Shown here piece by piece: positions 10,152 through 19,147 of a DNA stretch of 64,000 bases; position 1 is the stretch's first letter; each line of letters starts with the position of its first letter. Location: NCBI RefSeq assembly GCF_041821045.1, contig NZ_JBGUAW010000007.1, forward strand, positions 62,001 to 126,000. The letters are read 5' to 3'. The DNA is from Thiohalorhabdus sp. Cl-TMA (GTDB lineage: Bacteria; Pseudomonadota; Gammaproteobacteria; Thiohalorhabdales; Thiohalorhabdaceae). The position numbers were made by a program, and so were the translations under genes. The notes under the pieces were generated by a model. That model worked only from the letters and a program-made list of their open reading frames with translations. It was not told where the DNA came from and did no database searches.

Positions 10152-10685
10152 ATGGCGGTACGGGAAGTGCTCCGGATGGGGGATCCCCGCCTCCTGGAGG
10201 AGGCCGCGCCCATCGCCGACCTGGATTCGGAAGGGCTGCACGGCCTGGTGCGGGATCTCTGGGACACCATGGCCGCCTACGGCGGTGTCGGGCTGGCGGC
10301 CACGCAGATCGGCGTGCCCAGGCGGGTAGTGGTCTTCGCGGTGGCGGACAGCCCCCGCTACCCCGATGCGGAGGCGGTTCCGGCCACCGCCCTGGTCAAC
10401 CCGGCGCTCCACCCCATGCCGGGAGACAAGGAGGAGGCCTGGGAGGGCTGCCTGAGCATCCCGGGCATGCGGGGTCTGGTGCCCCGCTATGCCCAGCTCC
10501 GCTATACCGGCTTCACTCCGGAGGGCGACCCCGTGGACCGGGAGGTTTCCGGATTCCACGCCCGGGTCGTCCAGCATGAGTGCGACCACCTGGACGGCAT
10601 CCTGTATCCGCGGCGAATCCGGGACCTGCGTAATTTCGGCTTCGAGGCGGAGCTGGTGGGACACCCCTCCCACGTTCCCGAGTAG
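10152..10685 (+). CDS. def: peptide deformylase
   Basis: Removes the N-formyl group from nascent proteins. All three family motifs are present: GVGLAATQIG, EGCLSIPG and the metal-binding QHECDHLDG. The length of 177 residues and the ATG at 10152 with GGAGGG upstream fit. It sits alone here, without fmt, and is convergent with the protease gene. Chromosomes often carry more than one def, so this may not be the only copy. Confidence 0.93.
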   Translation: MAVREVLRMGDPRLLEEAAPIADLDSEGLHGLVRDLWDTMAAYGGVGLAATQIGVPRRVVVFAVADSPRYPDAEAVPATALVNPALHPMPGDKEEAWEGCLSIPGMRGLVPRYAQLRYTGFTPEGDPVDREVSGFHARVVQHECDHLDGILYPRRIRDLRNFGFEAELVGHPSHVPE

Positions 10686-10736
10686 GACGCCCCCGGCGCG
10701 CTGGGCGGCCGCCGTCCCCGGCGGGGATGCGGCCCT

Positions 10737-11963
10737 TCACGCCGCGCGGGGGCCGGGTCCCGGGCGCCAGGCAGCGGGCTCGGCGGCGCTCCGGTTGCCG
10801 GCCGAACGGGCTTCCTCCAGCGAGCCGAGCACCACTGTCCGCTCCATGCGCTCGCCGTCCCGCAGCAGCGTCAGTATGAGCTCGTCGCCGGGCTGCTTGC
10901 CCCCCACCAGGGGCGGAATGTCCGAGGCCTTGTCGATGGCCTCGCCGTCCACGGACAGGATCACGTCTCCGGTGCGCAGTCCCGCCTGCGCGGCGGGCCC
11001 CTCCGGAACCACCCGGGCCACCACGCCGCCGCGCGGCTCTTGCAGGCCCAGCGACCCGGCCAGGCGCTGGTTCACGGTCTGGATGGAGACCCCCAGCCAG
11101 CCATGGCGCACCTCCCCCGTCTCGCGGAGCTGGGTGGTCACGTCCTGGACCACGCGGGAGGGAATGGCGAAGGAAAGGCCCATGTAGCCGCCCGATTTGG
11201 AATAGATCTGGGCGTTCACCCCCACCACGGCTCCCTGCAGATTGAACAGCGGTCCGCCGGAATTACCCGGGTTGATGGCCACGTCCGTCTGCAGGAACGG
11301 CACGTAGATACCGCTTTCGCCCGGCAGGCTGCGGCCCTTGGCGCTCACGATCCCCGCCGTGACGCTGCTGTCGAAGCCGAAGGGCGAGCCCATGGCCACC
11401 ACCCACTCCCCCACCTGGGGCCGGGAATTCCCGGCCATGCGCACCGCAGGCAGCCCCGAGGCATCCACCTTGAGCAGTGCGATGTCGGTGATCATGTCCT
11501 TGCCGACCACTTCCGCCGCCAGCTGGCGGTGATCCTGGAAGTGCACCAGCACCTGGTCCGCCCGGGCGATCACATGGGCATTGGTGACGATGTAGCCCGC
11601 GGGGTCGATGATGAAGCCCGATCCCAGGGAGCGCGTTTCATGCTTCCTGCGGGGCGCCTCCTGACCGAAGAAGCGTCGGAAGAAGCGCTCCAGCGGGCCG
11701 CCAGCCCCTTCCTTTCCGGCGGCGGCCGTTTCCCGGACCGTGCTGATGTTCACCACCGCGGGCCGGTTCCGCGCGGCCACCCAGGCGATCCCGCTCTTGC
11801 CGGCGAGGGCTTTCTGCGTGACGGCGGGGGCGCGCTGCTCCTGGCCGGGGCGCTCGGTGGAGGCTTCATGTGGGGATTCGGAGCAGCCCGCAGCGATCAG
11901 GGCGCCTGCGAGGGCCAGCATGGCCGGCAGCGGGACATTCCGGCCCCGTGGACTGGAGGACAT
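10737..11963 (-). CDS. HtrA/Deg-family serine protease, lipoprotein with one PDZ domain
   Basis: A 408-residue protein from the ATG at 11963 (AGGAGG ribosome site). A lipobox (LIAAGC) puts a lipidated Cys near residue 27, followed by a 30-residue linker. The trypsin-like domain has His130 (TNAHVIA), Asp160 (MITDIALLKVD) and Ser235 (NPGNSGGPLF). A single PDZ domain occupies residues 290-385. One PDZ plus a membrane anchor is the DegS arrangement rather than DegP/DegQ (two PDZs, soluble), though DegS is held by a transmembrane helix instead of lipid. The likely job is envelope protein quality control or regulated cleavage; whether it cleaves an anti-sigma factor cannot be told. Confidence 0.88.
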   Translation of the reverse strand: MSSSPRGRNVPLPAMLALAGALIAAGCSESPHEASTERPGQEQRAPAVTQKALAGKSGIAWVAARNRPAVVNISTVRETAAAGKEGAGGPLERFFRRFFGQEAPRRKHETRSLGSGFIIDPAGYIVTNAHVIARADQVLVHFQDHRQLAAEVVGKDMITDIALLKVDASGLPAVRMAGNSRPQVGEWVVAMGSPFGFDSSVTAGIVSAKGRSLPGESGIYVPFLQTDVAINPGNSGGPLFNLQGAVVGVNAQIYSKSGGYMGLSFAIPSRVVQDVTTQLRETGEVRHGWLGVSIQTVNQRLAGSLGLQEPRGGVVARVVPEGPAAQAGLRTGDVILSVDGEAIDKASDIPPLVGGKQPGDELILTLLRDGERMERTVVLGSLEEARSAGNRSAAEPAAWRPGPGPRAA

Positions 11964-12310
11964 CGGGCCTCCTGTTCGGTTTGGGTTGGCGTTTTTCGGG
12001 TGCGTCCACCCGGGGGCTCGTGCCTCCCGGAGCGCAAGGATGGCACAAATCCCTGCAATATTCCGTATTTCCGGGTCTGGGAGTACGGTAACGGAGCGCG
12101 GCAACCGCCCCGTCCCTCATGGGGCGTCGAATGGCGGGTACAGCCGGCACCGTTGTCCCACGGCGGCGAGACCGGGAGACCGGAGGAAGTGCCGTAAGGG
12201 GTGCGCCGAACCGGCCGACCGCCTTCGCTCCGCGCATCCGGCGGACGGCGACGGACGGTCCGGTTACGGCGATAGCTCGGCGGTATGGAAGGAAGAGTGG
12301 CGGGGTGCGC
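11964..12310. other. intergenic gap between protease and response regulator
   Basis: About 350 bases upstream of the Deg-type protease and downstream of the response regulator. No credible coding frame, tRNA or strong hairpin was seen. It presumably carries the protease promoter; a modestly AT-rich patch lies at 12055-12080. Confidence 0.5.
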
Positions 12311-12949
12311 TCAGGCCTCTTCCTCCGTGGTGGTCCAGTCGGCGGCGATCAGCATCTGGACGAGCTCGGCGGTGGAGCCCGCCTCCATTTTCTCCATGAC
12401 CCGGCCCCGATGCACCTCGACGGTCTTGGGACTGAGGTCCAGCTCCCGGGCAATCGCCTTGTTGGAATAGCCCTGCACCACCCGCTTGGCCACCTGGCTC
12501 TCCCGGGTGGTCAGCCTTCCGGCCCGGCGGCGCAGCTCCTCCCGGCGGCTGCCCAGCTCGCGCCGCTGTTGATCCTGCTCGATCGCCTTCTGGACGGTCT
12601 CGATCAAGTACTGGGCATTGTACGGCTTCTCGATGAAATCGAGGGCGCCGCCCTTCATGGCCCGCACGGCGGCCGGAACGTCGGCGTGGCCCGTGAGGAT
12701 GATGACCGGAATCTCCAGCCCCTGATCACGGAGCCATTCCTGCAGCTCCAGGCCACTCACGCCCGGCATCCGAATGTCCAGCAGGACCACGCCCGGCTGC
12801 TCCGGCTTCAGGCCTTCCAGGAATTCCTGGGCATCCGCGTAGACCTCCACCTTGTGGTTCACGGATTCCAGCAGCCATCGGATCGAATCCCGCATTCCCG
12901 CGTCATCGTCAACGACGAAGACGGTTGGTGTCTCCTTGTCCTGGCCCAT
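12311..12949 (-). CDS. FixJ/NarL-type response regulator
   Basis: A 212-residue two-domain regulator. The receiver (residues 8-122) has the acidic pair DDD, the phospho-acceptor Asp in LLDIRMPG, Thr in ILTGH and Lys in EKPYN. The C-terminal LuxR-type helix-turn-helix is at about 145-200 (LTTRESQVAKRVVQGYSNKAIARELDLSP). Its start overlaps the 3' end of the kinase by 41 bases, so the two are translated together and are almost certainly partners. The combination of PAS sensor kinase and FixJ-like regulator is typical of redox, oxygen or aromatic-compound sensing. Confidence 0.92.
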   Translation of the reverse strand: MGQDKETPTVFVVDDDAGMRDSIRWLLESVNHKVEVYADAQEFLEGLKPEQPGVVLLDIRMPGVSGLELQEWLRDQGLEIPVIILTGHADVPAAVRAMKGGALDFIEKPYNAQYLIETVQKAIEQDQQRRELGSRREELRRRAGRLTTRESQVAKRVVQGYSNKAIARELDLSPKTVEVHRGRVMEKMEAGSTAELVQMLIAADWTTTEEEA

Positions 12950-15092
12950 CGGGACCCTCTTCGCAGTTTTTCTGTTCTTGGCAAACAGGCAGTGTCAGAT
13001 GAAAAGTGGTTCCGGGCTCGGGGCTATTGGGCGCTGCCCAAAAGTACCCATTATGGGACTCCACAATGGACCGGCAAATGGAGATCCCCAATCCCATCCC
13101 CCCCGATTTGGTGGTAAAAAGCGGCTGGACCAAGTCCTCCTGAAGATCCTGGGGCAGTCCTCTGCCCTGGTCCGCCACCTGAACCTCCACCATTTGATCA
13201 GAATGGCGCCTGGTGCGCACGGTTACCACGCCTTGCTCTTCCCCCTCCTCTTCCGCCGCTTCCATGGCATCCACGGCGTTCTGGATCAAGTTGCTGAAGC
13301 ACTCCTGCAGGAGGATGGGGTCCGCTTTCACATGCGGCAGGCCGGGATCCAGGTCCAGGTCCAGGCGGAAGGAATGCATCCCGTCCTGCAAATGATCGGG
13401 TGTCAGCCTCCGGATCAGCTGATTGAGCTCCGTGGGGCGGGCTTTGGGCTCCCCGCTGCGCAGGAAATGCCGCACCCCCCATACAATCTCTCCGGCCTGG
13501 CGGACATAGTCCAGAATCTGCTCCAGGCCATACTGGATACTACCTGCCTCATCCTGGCTTTCCAGCCGCTGCAAGGCCCCCTGGGCGAAATTCATGGCCG
13601 TGGCCAAGGGCTGGTTCAGCTGATGGGCAAGTACCGAGCCCAGCTCTCCCAGGGTAACCAGACGCCGGGTGCGCTCCAATTCGGCCTGCTGACTCTTGAA
13701 TTGACTAAGGTCATGGGCCATTACCGAGAAACGCTCGACCTGACCGGCATCGTCCTTGTGCGCCACCGCCACCATGGCGACCGGGATGTCCCGTCCCTTT
13801 GCGTGGCGAAGCGTCATCTCCCCCATCCAGAGCCCGGCCTTCCGGGCTTCCGGGAACACCTCCTGCTGCAGACGCTCCGCGGAAGCGGGGGCCAGGAAAT
13901 CCCCTAAGAGCGCCCTGTCAGATTCGCAGCCCGGCGACCGCCCTACCATCCGGAAGGCCCCGGGGTTGGCGTACAGGATTTCCCCAAGGGAATCTGCGAT
14001 GGTTACCGCATCCGGGGTGGCATTTAGGAGCTCCACGAGGCGGTCCCGCTCCCGCTCTGCCTGGTACTGGGCCTGCCGCGCCCGGAAGGACACCATGGCA
14101 TTCGCCGTTTCGTCGGCCAAGCGGCAGAGGAGGTTGAGCTCGTAGGCATCGAAGGCCTCCGCCTCATCGGCGTATATGCACAGCACGCCGAGGACCCGGT
14201 CCTCGTCCCGCAGCGGCACGGCGAGCACGGACTGGAAGCCCCGGCCCGCCGCCTGCTCTCCCCAGAGGGCGAACTGGGGCGTCAGGGCCACATTGGCCAC
14301 CAGGGCGGGCTTGCCCGTCTCCAGGGCCTGACCGAAGGGTCCCCGACCGTGGGGCAGGAAGCCCCAGGCGATGGGGTCCTGGATCCGTTCCAGGCAGCCG
14401 TCCAGATCCGCCGAGGCGAGCACCCGTATGCCCTGCTCGTCCATTCGCGCGGGCTCGCCGATCCAGGCCAGGGCATAGCCGGCGCCGCGCACCAGGAAGT
14501 GGCAGATCTCCTGGAGCAGGGTGTGCTCGTCGGGTGCCCAGCGCATGGCCTGGTTGGCCGCGTTGAGGGCCCGCAGCGCCCGGTCGGCGCGATGCTGCAG
14601 CTGCTCCGCCTCCCGCTTGCGGGAGATATCCCACCCCGTGAGCAGCGCCAGCTCTTGACCCCCCGGACGAGCCCGGCTTATGGCCCCTTCCAAGGCCACG
14701 GTGGCATCGCGTCCGTCCCCGGGCTTCAGGTGCACCTCCAGACTGGCCCGGCCGATGCCGGCGAAGAGCTCGCCGAGGAACCCCTCCAGCTCGGGCTTCT
14801 CCGAGCCCAGCAGGAAATCCTGCAGGGACCGGCCGAGGAGCTGCTCCCGGTTCCGGTCCAGCAGGTCGCAGCCGGCCCGGTTGACGGAGTACACCTTTCC
14901 CGTCCGGTCACAGGTGAAATAGGCCACCGGCGCGGACTCGTAGAAATCCGCGTAGAGCTCCACGAGGGCTTCCGGACCGTGTACCGAATGACCGCCCTCG
15001 GCCTCGTCCTCCTCCGGCTTCCGCAGGGCGGGCACTGGTGGCCCATTCACGGGGATCGTATTCCCTTCGCTCTCGTCCAGCCGATTCGTCAT
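12909..15092 (-). CDS. soluble PAS-GAF-PAS sensor histidine kinase (FixL/TodS-like)
   Basis: A 727-residue protein from the ATG at 15092, with GGGAGGG nine bases upstream. Domain order: PAS (about 45-165), GAF (about 190-345), PAS (about 365-490), dimerisation helix with the phospho-acceptor His in LAHQLNQPLATA (about 515), and an ATPase domain with N-box NLIQNAVDAME, G1 DQGRGLP and G2 GGMGLGI. No transmembrane segment, so it senses a cytoplasmic signal. The HQLNQPL box is typical of the FixL/DctB-like group. Haem binding by a PAS domain cannot be judged from sequence alone. It overlaps the regulator gene and is divergent from the FNR operon. Confidence 0.9.
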   Translation of the reverse strand: MTNRLDESEGNTIPVNGPPVPALRKPEEDEAEGGHSVHGPEALVELYADFYESAPVAYFTCDRTGKVYSVNRAGCDLLDRNREQLLGRSLQDFLLGSEKPELEGFLGELFAGIGRASLEVHLKPGDGRDATVALEGAISRARPGGQELALLTGWDISRKREAEQLQHRADRALRALNAANQAMRWAPDEHTLLQEICHFLVRGAGYALAWIGEPARMDEQGIRVLASADLDGCLERIQDPIAWGFLPHGRGPFGQALETGKPALVANVALTPQFALWGEQAAGRGFQSVLAVPLRDEDRVLGVLCIYADEAEAFDAYELNLLCRLADETANAMVSFRARQAQYQAERERDRLVELLNATPDAVTIADSLGEILYANPGAFRMVGRSPGCESDRALLGDFLAPASAERLQQEVFPEARKAGLWMGEMTLRHAKGRDIPVAMVAVAHKDDAGQVERFSVMAHDLSQFKSQQAELERTRRLVTLGELGSVLAHQLNQPLATAMNFAQGALQRLESQDEAGSIQYGLEQILDYVRQAGEIVWGVRHFLRSGEPKARPTELNQLIRRLTPDHLQDGMHSFRLDLDLDPGLPHVKADPILLQECFSNLIQNAVDAMEAAEEEGEEQGVVTVRTRRHSDQMVEVQVADQGRGLPQDLQEDLVQPLFTTKSGGMGLGISICRSIVESHNGYFWAAPNSPEPGTTFHLTLPVCQEQKNCEEGPDGPGQGDTNRLRR

Positions 15093-15693
15093 GGCGCGCC
15101 CTCCCGTGTCCTCCGAGCTTGGTCTCCGGGGAACCGGAAGGCCTCCGTTCGCGCGCCAGTGGGCGCGCCCTCCGGACACCTACGCCGCTCGGATTGGGTC
15201 CCCCTTTGCTTGCACGGTCTTCCCCTCTCCCCACCGGATATAAGGACAAACATCCAGAGGGTTAAGGATCATCCGAAATTCCACCGTAAACGGATAAATA
15301 TCTCCGCGCCTACCCTGTTTCCGGCGAGCGTCCTGCAGCGTCCTTTTCGTACTCCTTTCCTGACCAGCCTTAAAACAATATTTACCCATCCGCAGAACCC
15401 CGGCATTACAGTCTCCAGCGATACTGAACGGCTCTAAGTTCTTTTATTGCCGATCTTTTAGATTAGGGAAATCCCCTAAATATTTAAGCCAACATCCCAA
15501 TTGGACCCCAACTCCCTGTGTCCTAAAAAGAACGCTACCGAGCGGGCAGCAATAGCAACCCGCCGATTTTCTGAATATCCGAGCCGGATGCGGAGTGGAT
15601 GCCTCCGGATCCGGCAGGCCCCCGGAACCGCCAGCGGTTCCGGGCAGCCCTTCCGGAGCCGCGGCTCCGGATGCAAGGGGGGGAGCCCGAAAC
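15093..15693. other. AT-rich divergent intergenic region
   Basis: Six hundred bases between the sensor kinase (minus) and the DUF1722/FNR operon (plus), clearly richer in A+T than the surroundings, especially 15230-15560. No believable coding frame. It should hold both divergent promoters, and it contains the palindromic box listed separately. Confidence 0.6.
15463..15479. promoter_or_regulatory. palindromic box, candidate FixJ-like regulator site
   Basis: TTAGGGAAATCCCCTAA is an interrupted palindrome (six-base arms TTAGGG and CCCTAA plus an inner A:T pair). It lies about 215 bases before the DUF1722 start. On the minus strand it contains GATTTCCCTAA, and closely related boxes (AATTTCCCTA and AATTTCCCT) occur at 38884 and 39516 near the second FixJ-like regulator. 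Binding is inferred from position and symmetry only. Confidence 0.45.
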
Positions 15694-16458
15694 ATGAGCA
15701 TCAACACGGTACGCATCGGGATCGACCAAGTGCAGGCGAGCGCAGTCGAACCGGGACGCAGACAGCCGCTGTGGGACGAGCTGGTGGGACCACTGTTCCC
15801 GGAAGGGGTGGAGCTGGTTCCGGTGAAGGAGATGGAAGCCATCAAACCGTACGGATACGGCCGAGGACGCGGGTCGGACCTGAACGGCATGGTCCGTCCG
15901 GGCGAGCGGGAGCTCTACGCCACGCTTCCCCAGATGCCGGTGACGTCGCTGGACGAGCTCCGGACACCGTCCGGGCGGCATGGCTTCCGTCAAAGGGTCC
16001 GGTCCTTCCGACGCTGGAAGGAGCTGGTCGCGGAGATGGACACCACCGCGGCGCTGCACACCTTCCACCGCGAGCACGAGCTGGCGGTCATGGCCCGGGA
16101 TCCCCGAGAGCACGCCCGCCTGTCCGCCCTGGTCGCGGAAGCCGATGACGGGGCCTACCCCGTTGAGCAGCTGACCCGCTCCTATCTGGAGCGCCACATG
16201 GGGGCGCTGGGTCGCCCGGCGTGCTCCCAGGGTATTGGAGCCGTCCTGTGCACGGTCTGGGACCGGCTCTCCCATTGGATGACGAAACAGGAGCAACGGG
16301 AGCTCGGCCATGAGATCTGGGCCTTCATGCGCGGACGTATCCCGCTGGAAAGCGTGCTGTATCGCGCCGAAGCCCTGCTGATTCGCTACCACCAATCCGA
16401 CCTGGCCGCTCGGCTGCGCGATCAGCTTCGCGACCCGGACGGCACCGATCTCGACTGA
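15694..16458 (+). CDS. DUF1722 (YbgA C-terminal type) protein
   Basis: A 254-residue protein; the ATG at 15694 follows a purine-rich AGGGGGGGAG. Residues 125-245 match the DUF1722 pattern: a FHREHELAVMA helix, then ARLSALVAEAD, a conserved LSHWMTKQEQRELG segment and the RGRIPLESVLYRAEALLIRYH segment. In YbgA-type proteins this domain is often fused behind DUF523; here it stands alone with a 110-residue N-terminal region of no recognised family. Molecular function unknown. It is the first gene of a five-gene same-strand run with small gaps that includes FNR, suggesting a role in anaerobic or redox adaptation. Confidence 0.75.
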   Translation: MSINTVRIGIDQVQASAVEPGRRQPLWDELVGPLFPEGVELVPVKEMEAIKPYGYGRGRGSDLNGMVRPGERELYATLPQMPVTSLDELRTPSGRHGFRQRVRSFRRWKELVAEMDTTAALHTFHREHELAVMARDPREHARLSALVAEADDGAYPVEQLTRSYLERHMGALGRPACSQGIGAVLCTVWDRLSHWMTKQEQRELGHEIWAFMRGRIPLESVLYRAEALLIRYHQSDLAARLRDQLRDPDGTDLD

Positions 16459-16480
16459 ACAACCTCGAAGGGGGTCAAAA

Positions 16481-16774
16481 GTGAGCTTTAACTTCTCGAC
16501 GCGCGGACGGAAGAACCTGGGCTACCTGGTCAAGGATCGCGAGTTCATCTCGGTGGTCAATTTCCGGCTCGACCAGGAAGAGGACGAGTGGGGACGGCCC
16601 CGGGTCTACGGGGATATGGAGCTCAAGGGCAAGAACCACAAGCCCACCGACTACGAGGGTCCCCTGACCATCCACTCCAACCAGGGGTACAGCCTCAATC
16701 TGGAGATCACGCGCTACCTGGCCAAGGGCCGGTACGCCTTCCAGGTCAAACGGGCCAAGCAGCCCACCTCCTGA
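16481..16774 (+). CDS. small conserved-looking protein, unknown function
   Basis: 97 residues starting at a GTG with AAGGGGG eight bases upstream, 22 bases after the DUF1722 gene. The sequence is charged and beta-rich in appearance, with alternating hydrophobic/charged stretches (EFISVVNFRLDQEEDEW, RVYGDMELKG) and no cysteines or membrane segment. I do not recognise a family. Good ribosome site, tight operon spacing and normal codon use support a real gene. Confidence 0.65.
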   Translation: MSFNFSTRGRKNLGYLVKDREFISVVNFRLDQEEDEWGRPRVYGDMELKGKNHKPTDYEGPLTIHSNQGYSLNLEITRYLAKGRYAFQVKRAKQPTS

Positions 16775-16850
16775 GGGAGGAGCTTGTTCGGCGCCGGCTC
16801 CGCGCCCGCGGGGCCGGCCTTTCATCGAATACCCACTCAGGAGGCCGGAC

Positions 16851-17201
16851 ATGGCGACCGTAGAGAATCATCCCGCCCTGCCCGAGCAGGTGCTGCTGTA
16901 CCACAACAGCATTCCCGTGGCCATTTGCTCCACGAAGCTGTTCACCCACGACAGTCTCGAGCTCTATTGCGGGCCCTTGCGCTATGAGCGCAACACCGAC
17001 CTGGAGGTGGAGGTGCAATTCGATCCGGGCCAGCCGGAGAGTCGGTTCCGCCTGCCCATGCGGGTAGTGCGCTGCAACAAGAACCACCTGGTGCTCTGCT
17101 ACGAGTCCATCCCGGAGGAAGCGGAGGCTTACCTCCAGGACCGGGAAGACATGGCGGTGACGGCCTATGCCGATCCCGCCCCCTCCCATTACGCGCACTG
17201 A
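16851..17201 (+). CDS. small protein, possibly PilZ-like beta-barrel
   Basis: 116 residues from an ATG with GGAGG upstream, in the same operon, 12 bases before fnr. The middle (LEVEVQFDPGQPESRFRLPMRVVRCNKNHLVLCYESIP) has the strand pattern of PilZ-like folds, but the RxxxR and D/NxSxxG c-di-GMP signatures are not evident, so this is only a shape-level suggestion. Function unknown. Confidence 0.6.
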   Translation: MATVENHPALPEQVLLYHNSIPVAICSTKLFTHDSLELYCGPLRYERNTDLEVEVQFDPGQPESRFRLPMRVVRCNKNHLVLCYESIPEEAEAYLQDREDMAVTAYADPAPSHYAH

Positions 17202-17213
17202 GGCTAGCCCGCC

Positions 17214-17945
17214 ATGACGGCACAAAGGCGTCCCCGAACGGCCACCGTCGAGTCGCTAGGGGCAGAATGCGACACCTGTAGCAACCGGACCGCCTGCCTG
17301 GCGGGACATCTGGAGGACAGCGACCGCCGGGCCCTGGATGCCCGGATCATGCGCGGTCGCCCCCTGGGCAAGGGGGAGGATGCCTTCGAGCAGAATGATG
17401 CCTTCGAGTACCTGTACCTGCTGCGCTCCGGACTCATGGAGACCTTCCATACCGACTCCAAGGGGCAGGCCACCATTACCGGCTTCCACCTGCCGGGGGA
17501 CATCCTGGGCCTGGACGCCATCGCCCAGGGAAGGCACACGGAGACCGCGCGCGCCCTGGACACCACCAGCATTTGCGCGCTGCCCTTCACCGCGGCCCTT
17601 TCCGGGCGCACCGGCGGCCTGTACGCCGAGCTCCTGCGCGCCATGAGCCAACGGATCGCCCGGAACGGTACCCGGCACCGCCTGTTCAGCCGGCGCTCCG
17701 CTTTGTACCGGATCGCCCACTTCCTGGCCGAGCTGCATACCCGCACCCCGAGCTCTTCGGCGTCGGCCGCCACCTTCCGCATCCCCAAGCGGGACCTGGC
17801 CAATTTCCTCGGCCTGGCGCCGGAAACCCTGAGCCGCGGTCTGGCCCGTCTCCACGAGCTGGAGCTGGTGGAGGTCTCCAAACGGGGCTTCAAGGTCCGG
17901 GACGCAGAGGGTCTGGAGAACATGACCCGAGAGGAGCTGGAATGA
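17214..17945 (+). CDS. fnr: FNR-type oxygen-sensing transcription regulator
   Basis: A 243-residue Crp/Fnr-family protein. The N-terminal cysteines C19-x2-C22-x5-C28 and C121 (in TTSICALPF) match the four ligands of the oxygen-labile 4Fe-4S cluster of FNR. The cyclic-nucleotide-like fold covers residues 35-150 and a winged helix residues 165-235, with the recognition region in PKRDLANFLGLAPETLSRGLARL (E, SR as in FNR). It should activate anaerobic or microaerobic genes and repress aerobic ones. It sits fourth in the DUF1722-CBS operon and overlaps the CBS gene by four bases. Divergence from a FixLJ-like pair suggests a FixLJ-to-FixK style cascade. Confidence 0.93.
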   Translation: MTAQRRPRTATVESLGAECDTCSNRTACLAGHLEDSDRRALDARIMRGRPLGKGEDAFEQNDAFEYLYLLRSGLMETFHTDSKGQATITGFHLPGDILGLDAIAQGRHTETARALDTTSICALPFTAALSGRTGGLYAELLRAMSQRIARNGTRHRLFSRRSALYRIAHFLAELHTRTPSSSASAATFRIPKRDLANFLGLAPETLSRGLARLHELELVEVSKRGFKVRDAEGLENMTREELE

Positions 17946-18430
17946 GCGCCGAGACCCGGTCCGTCATGCCGCCCCAGGGGATCGGCGAGTACTGCAAGCG
18001 GGAAGTAGTGATCACTCGGCGCGAGCGCACCATCCGCGATGCCGCCCGGCTCATGCGTAACCACCACGTGGGCGATCTGGTGGTAGTGGAAGAGTACGAG
18101 GGCGAGACCATCCCGGTGGGCATGATCACCGACCGCGACCTGGTGGTGGAGGTTCTGGCCGAAGAGGTGGGCATGGACGAGGTCACCGTGGGCGACGTCA
18201 TGAGCGCCGAACCGGCCCTGGCCCGCGAGGAGGACGATCTCTGGGAAACGCTGATGCGCATGCAGAGCTGGGGCGTCCGCCGCTTGCCGGTGGTCGATGC
18301 CGCCGGCGTGCTGCAGGGCATCATCACCGTCGATGACCTCCTGGAGCTCTGCACCGAATACCTGCACGACCTGGTGAAGGTGGTCACCCGCGAGCAGGAG
18401 CGGGAGCTGGCGCGCCGCGGCGCCAGATGA
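17942..18430 (+). CDS. tandem CBS-domain protein
   Basis: 162 residues, with the ATG overlapping the fnr stop (ATGA). Two CBS motifs cover residues 14-75 and 82-145, each ending in the usual GMITDRDLV or GIITVDDLLE segment. Stand-alone CBS pairs bind adenosine ligands and usually report energy state. Translational coupling to FNR suggests a shared redox/energy response. The last gene of the operon, followed by a strong terminator. Confidence 0.88.
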   Translation: MSAETRSVMPPQGIGEYCKREVVITRRERTIRDAARLMRNHHVGDLVVVEEYEGETIPVGMITDRDLVVEVLAEEVGMDEVTVGDVMSAEPALAREEDDLWETLMRMQSWGVRRLPVVDAAGVLQGIITVDDLLELCTEYLHDLVKVVTREQERELARRGAR

Positions 18431-18533
18431 GCCGGAATACCACCCCGGAGTCTTCCCGCACGGCGACTCCTTGCCCGCAAGGGTGCCTGCCGGAGCACCG
18501 GCAATAGGCCGGAACAGGCTTTCCTCCCTCGAG

Positions 18534-18571
18534 AACGATTCCTGGGTCGTCCGACCCAGGAATCGTTTTTT
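18534..18571 (+). terminator. strong rho-independent terminator of the FNR operon
   Basis: A perfect 14-base stem (AACGATTCCTGGGT at 18534-18547 with its complement at 18554-18567), a six-base loop and a run of T to 18571. Marks the 3' end of the DUF1722-fnr-CBS unit. Confidence 0.9.
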
Positions 18572-18703
18572 GCTTCTACGGCATTCCTCTCCGTTCGCCG
18601 GCCGAATCCACCACACAGGTGCGGCGGCGGGGATACGGGCCGGACATACGGGGATTCGGTTCGGGATACAGGAATACATAGGCAGGGCGCTCACGCTCGG
18701 GGC

Positions 18704-18982
18704 TTACCGGGAGCGCGATTGCCAGCGGCTGAGGCGGCCCACCACCCCTCGGGCGCTGTGCGGATTGGGCGCGGTCTCGGCCAGCACCGCCAGGCGGCGC
18801 AGATGGGCCTTGGCCCGAGATGCCCAGGCGGAGCGCTCGCGGAGTGCCTCCTCGGGGGATCCGTAGGTGGCCGCCCCCTCCAGGTTGCGGTCGATGACAT
18901 CCCGCTTCTTGAGCGCGCTGCGCGCCTCGCGGAGGTGCTTCACCCACCTGCCGTGATCCCACTGCGTGTCCTTCCGGGTCAT
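18704..18982 (-). CDS. small basic helical protein, unknown
   Basis: 92 residues, many Arg/Lys and Ala, predicted mostly helical (WVKHLREARSALKKRDVIDRN). The ATG at 18982 is preceded by a GGGGGGAAG purine block, which supports translation. I recognise no family. It lies alone between two terminators, so it has its own transcription unit if real; the arginine-rich composition leaves some risk of a spurious frame. Confidence 0.45.
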   Translation of the reverse strand: MTRKDTQWDHGRWVKHLREARSALKKRDVIDRNLEGAATYGSPEEALRERSAWASRAKAHLRRLAVLAETAPNPHSARGVVGRLSRWQSRSR

Positions 18983-19094
18983 TCTTCCCCCCTCATCGGA
19001 TAAGCATTCATACCCTTTTAGACGCGCGCCGGCCCGGGGCGTGCGCGGGCCCGAACCGCCACCTTGATCGGCATCAAATGATAATCACCCACAC

Positions 19095-19120
19095 AAAAAG
19101 GCCGCCCCTCGGGGCGGCCT
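19095..19120 (-). terminator. terminator of the RND efflux operon
   Basis: Stem AGGCCGCCCC with its complement around a tiny TC centre (19099-19120); read on the minus strand it is followed by TTTTT (19095-19099). It lies 28 bases after the end of the RND permease gene. Confidence 0.85.
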
Positions 19121-19147
19121 GGCATCGCGAACGGTGCCGCTGCGGAA

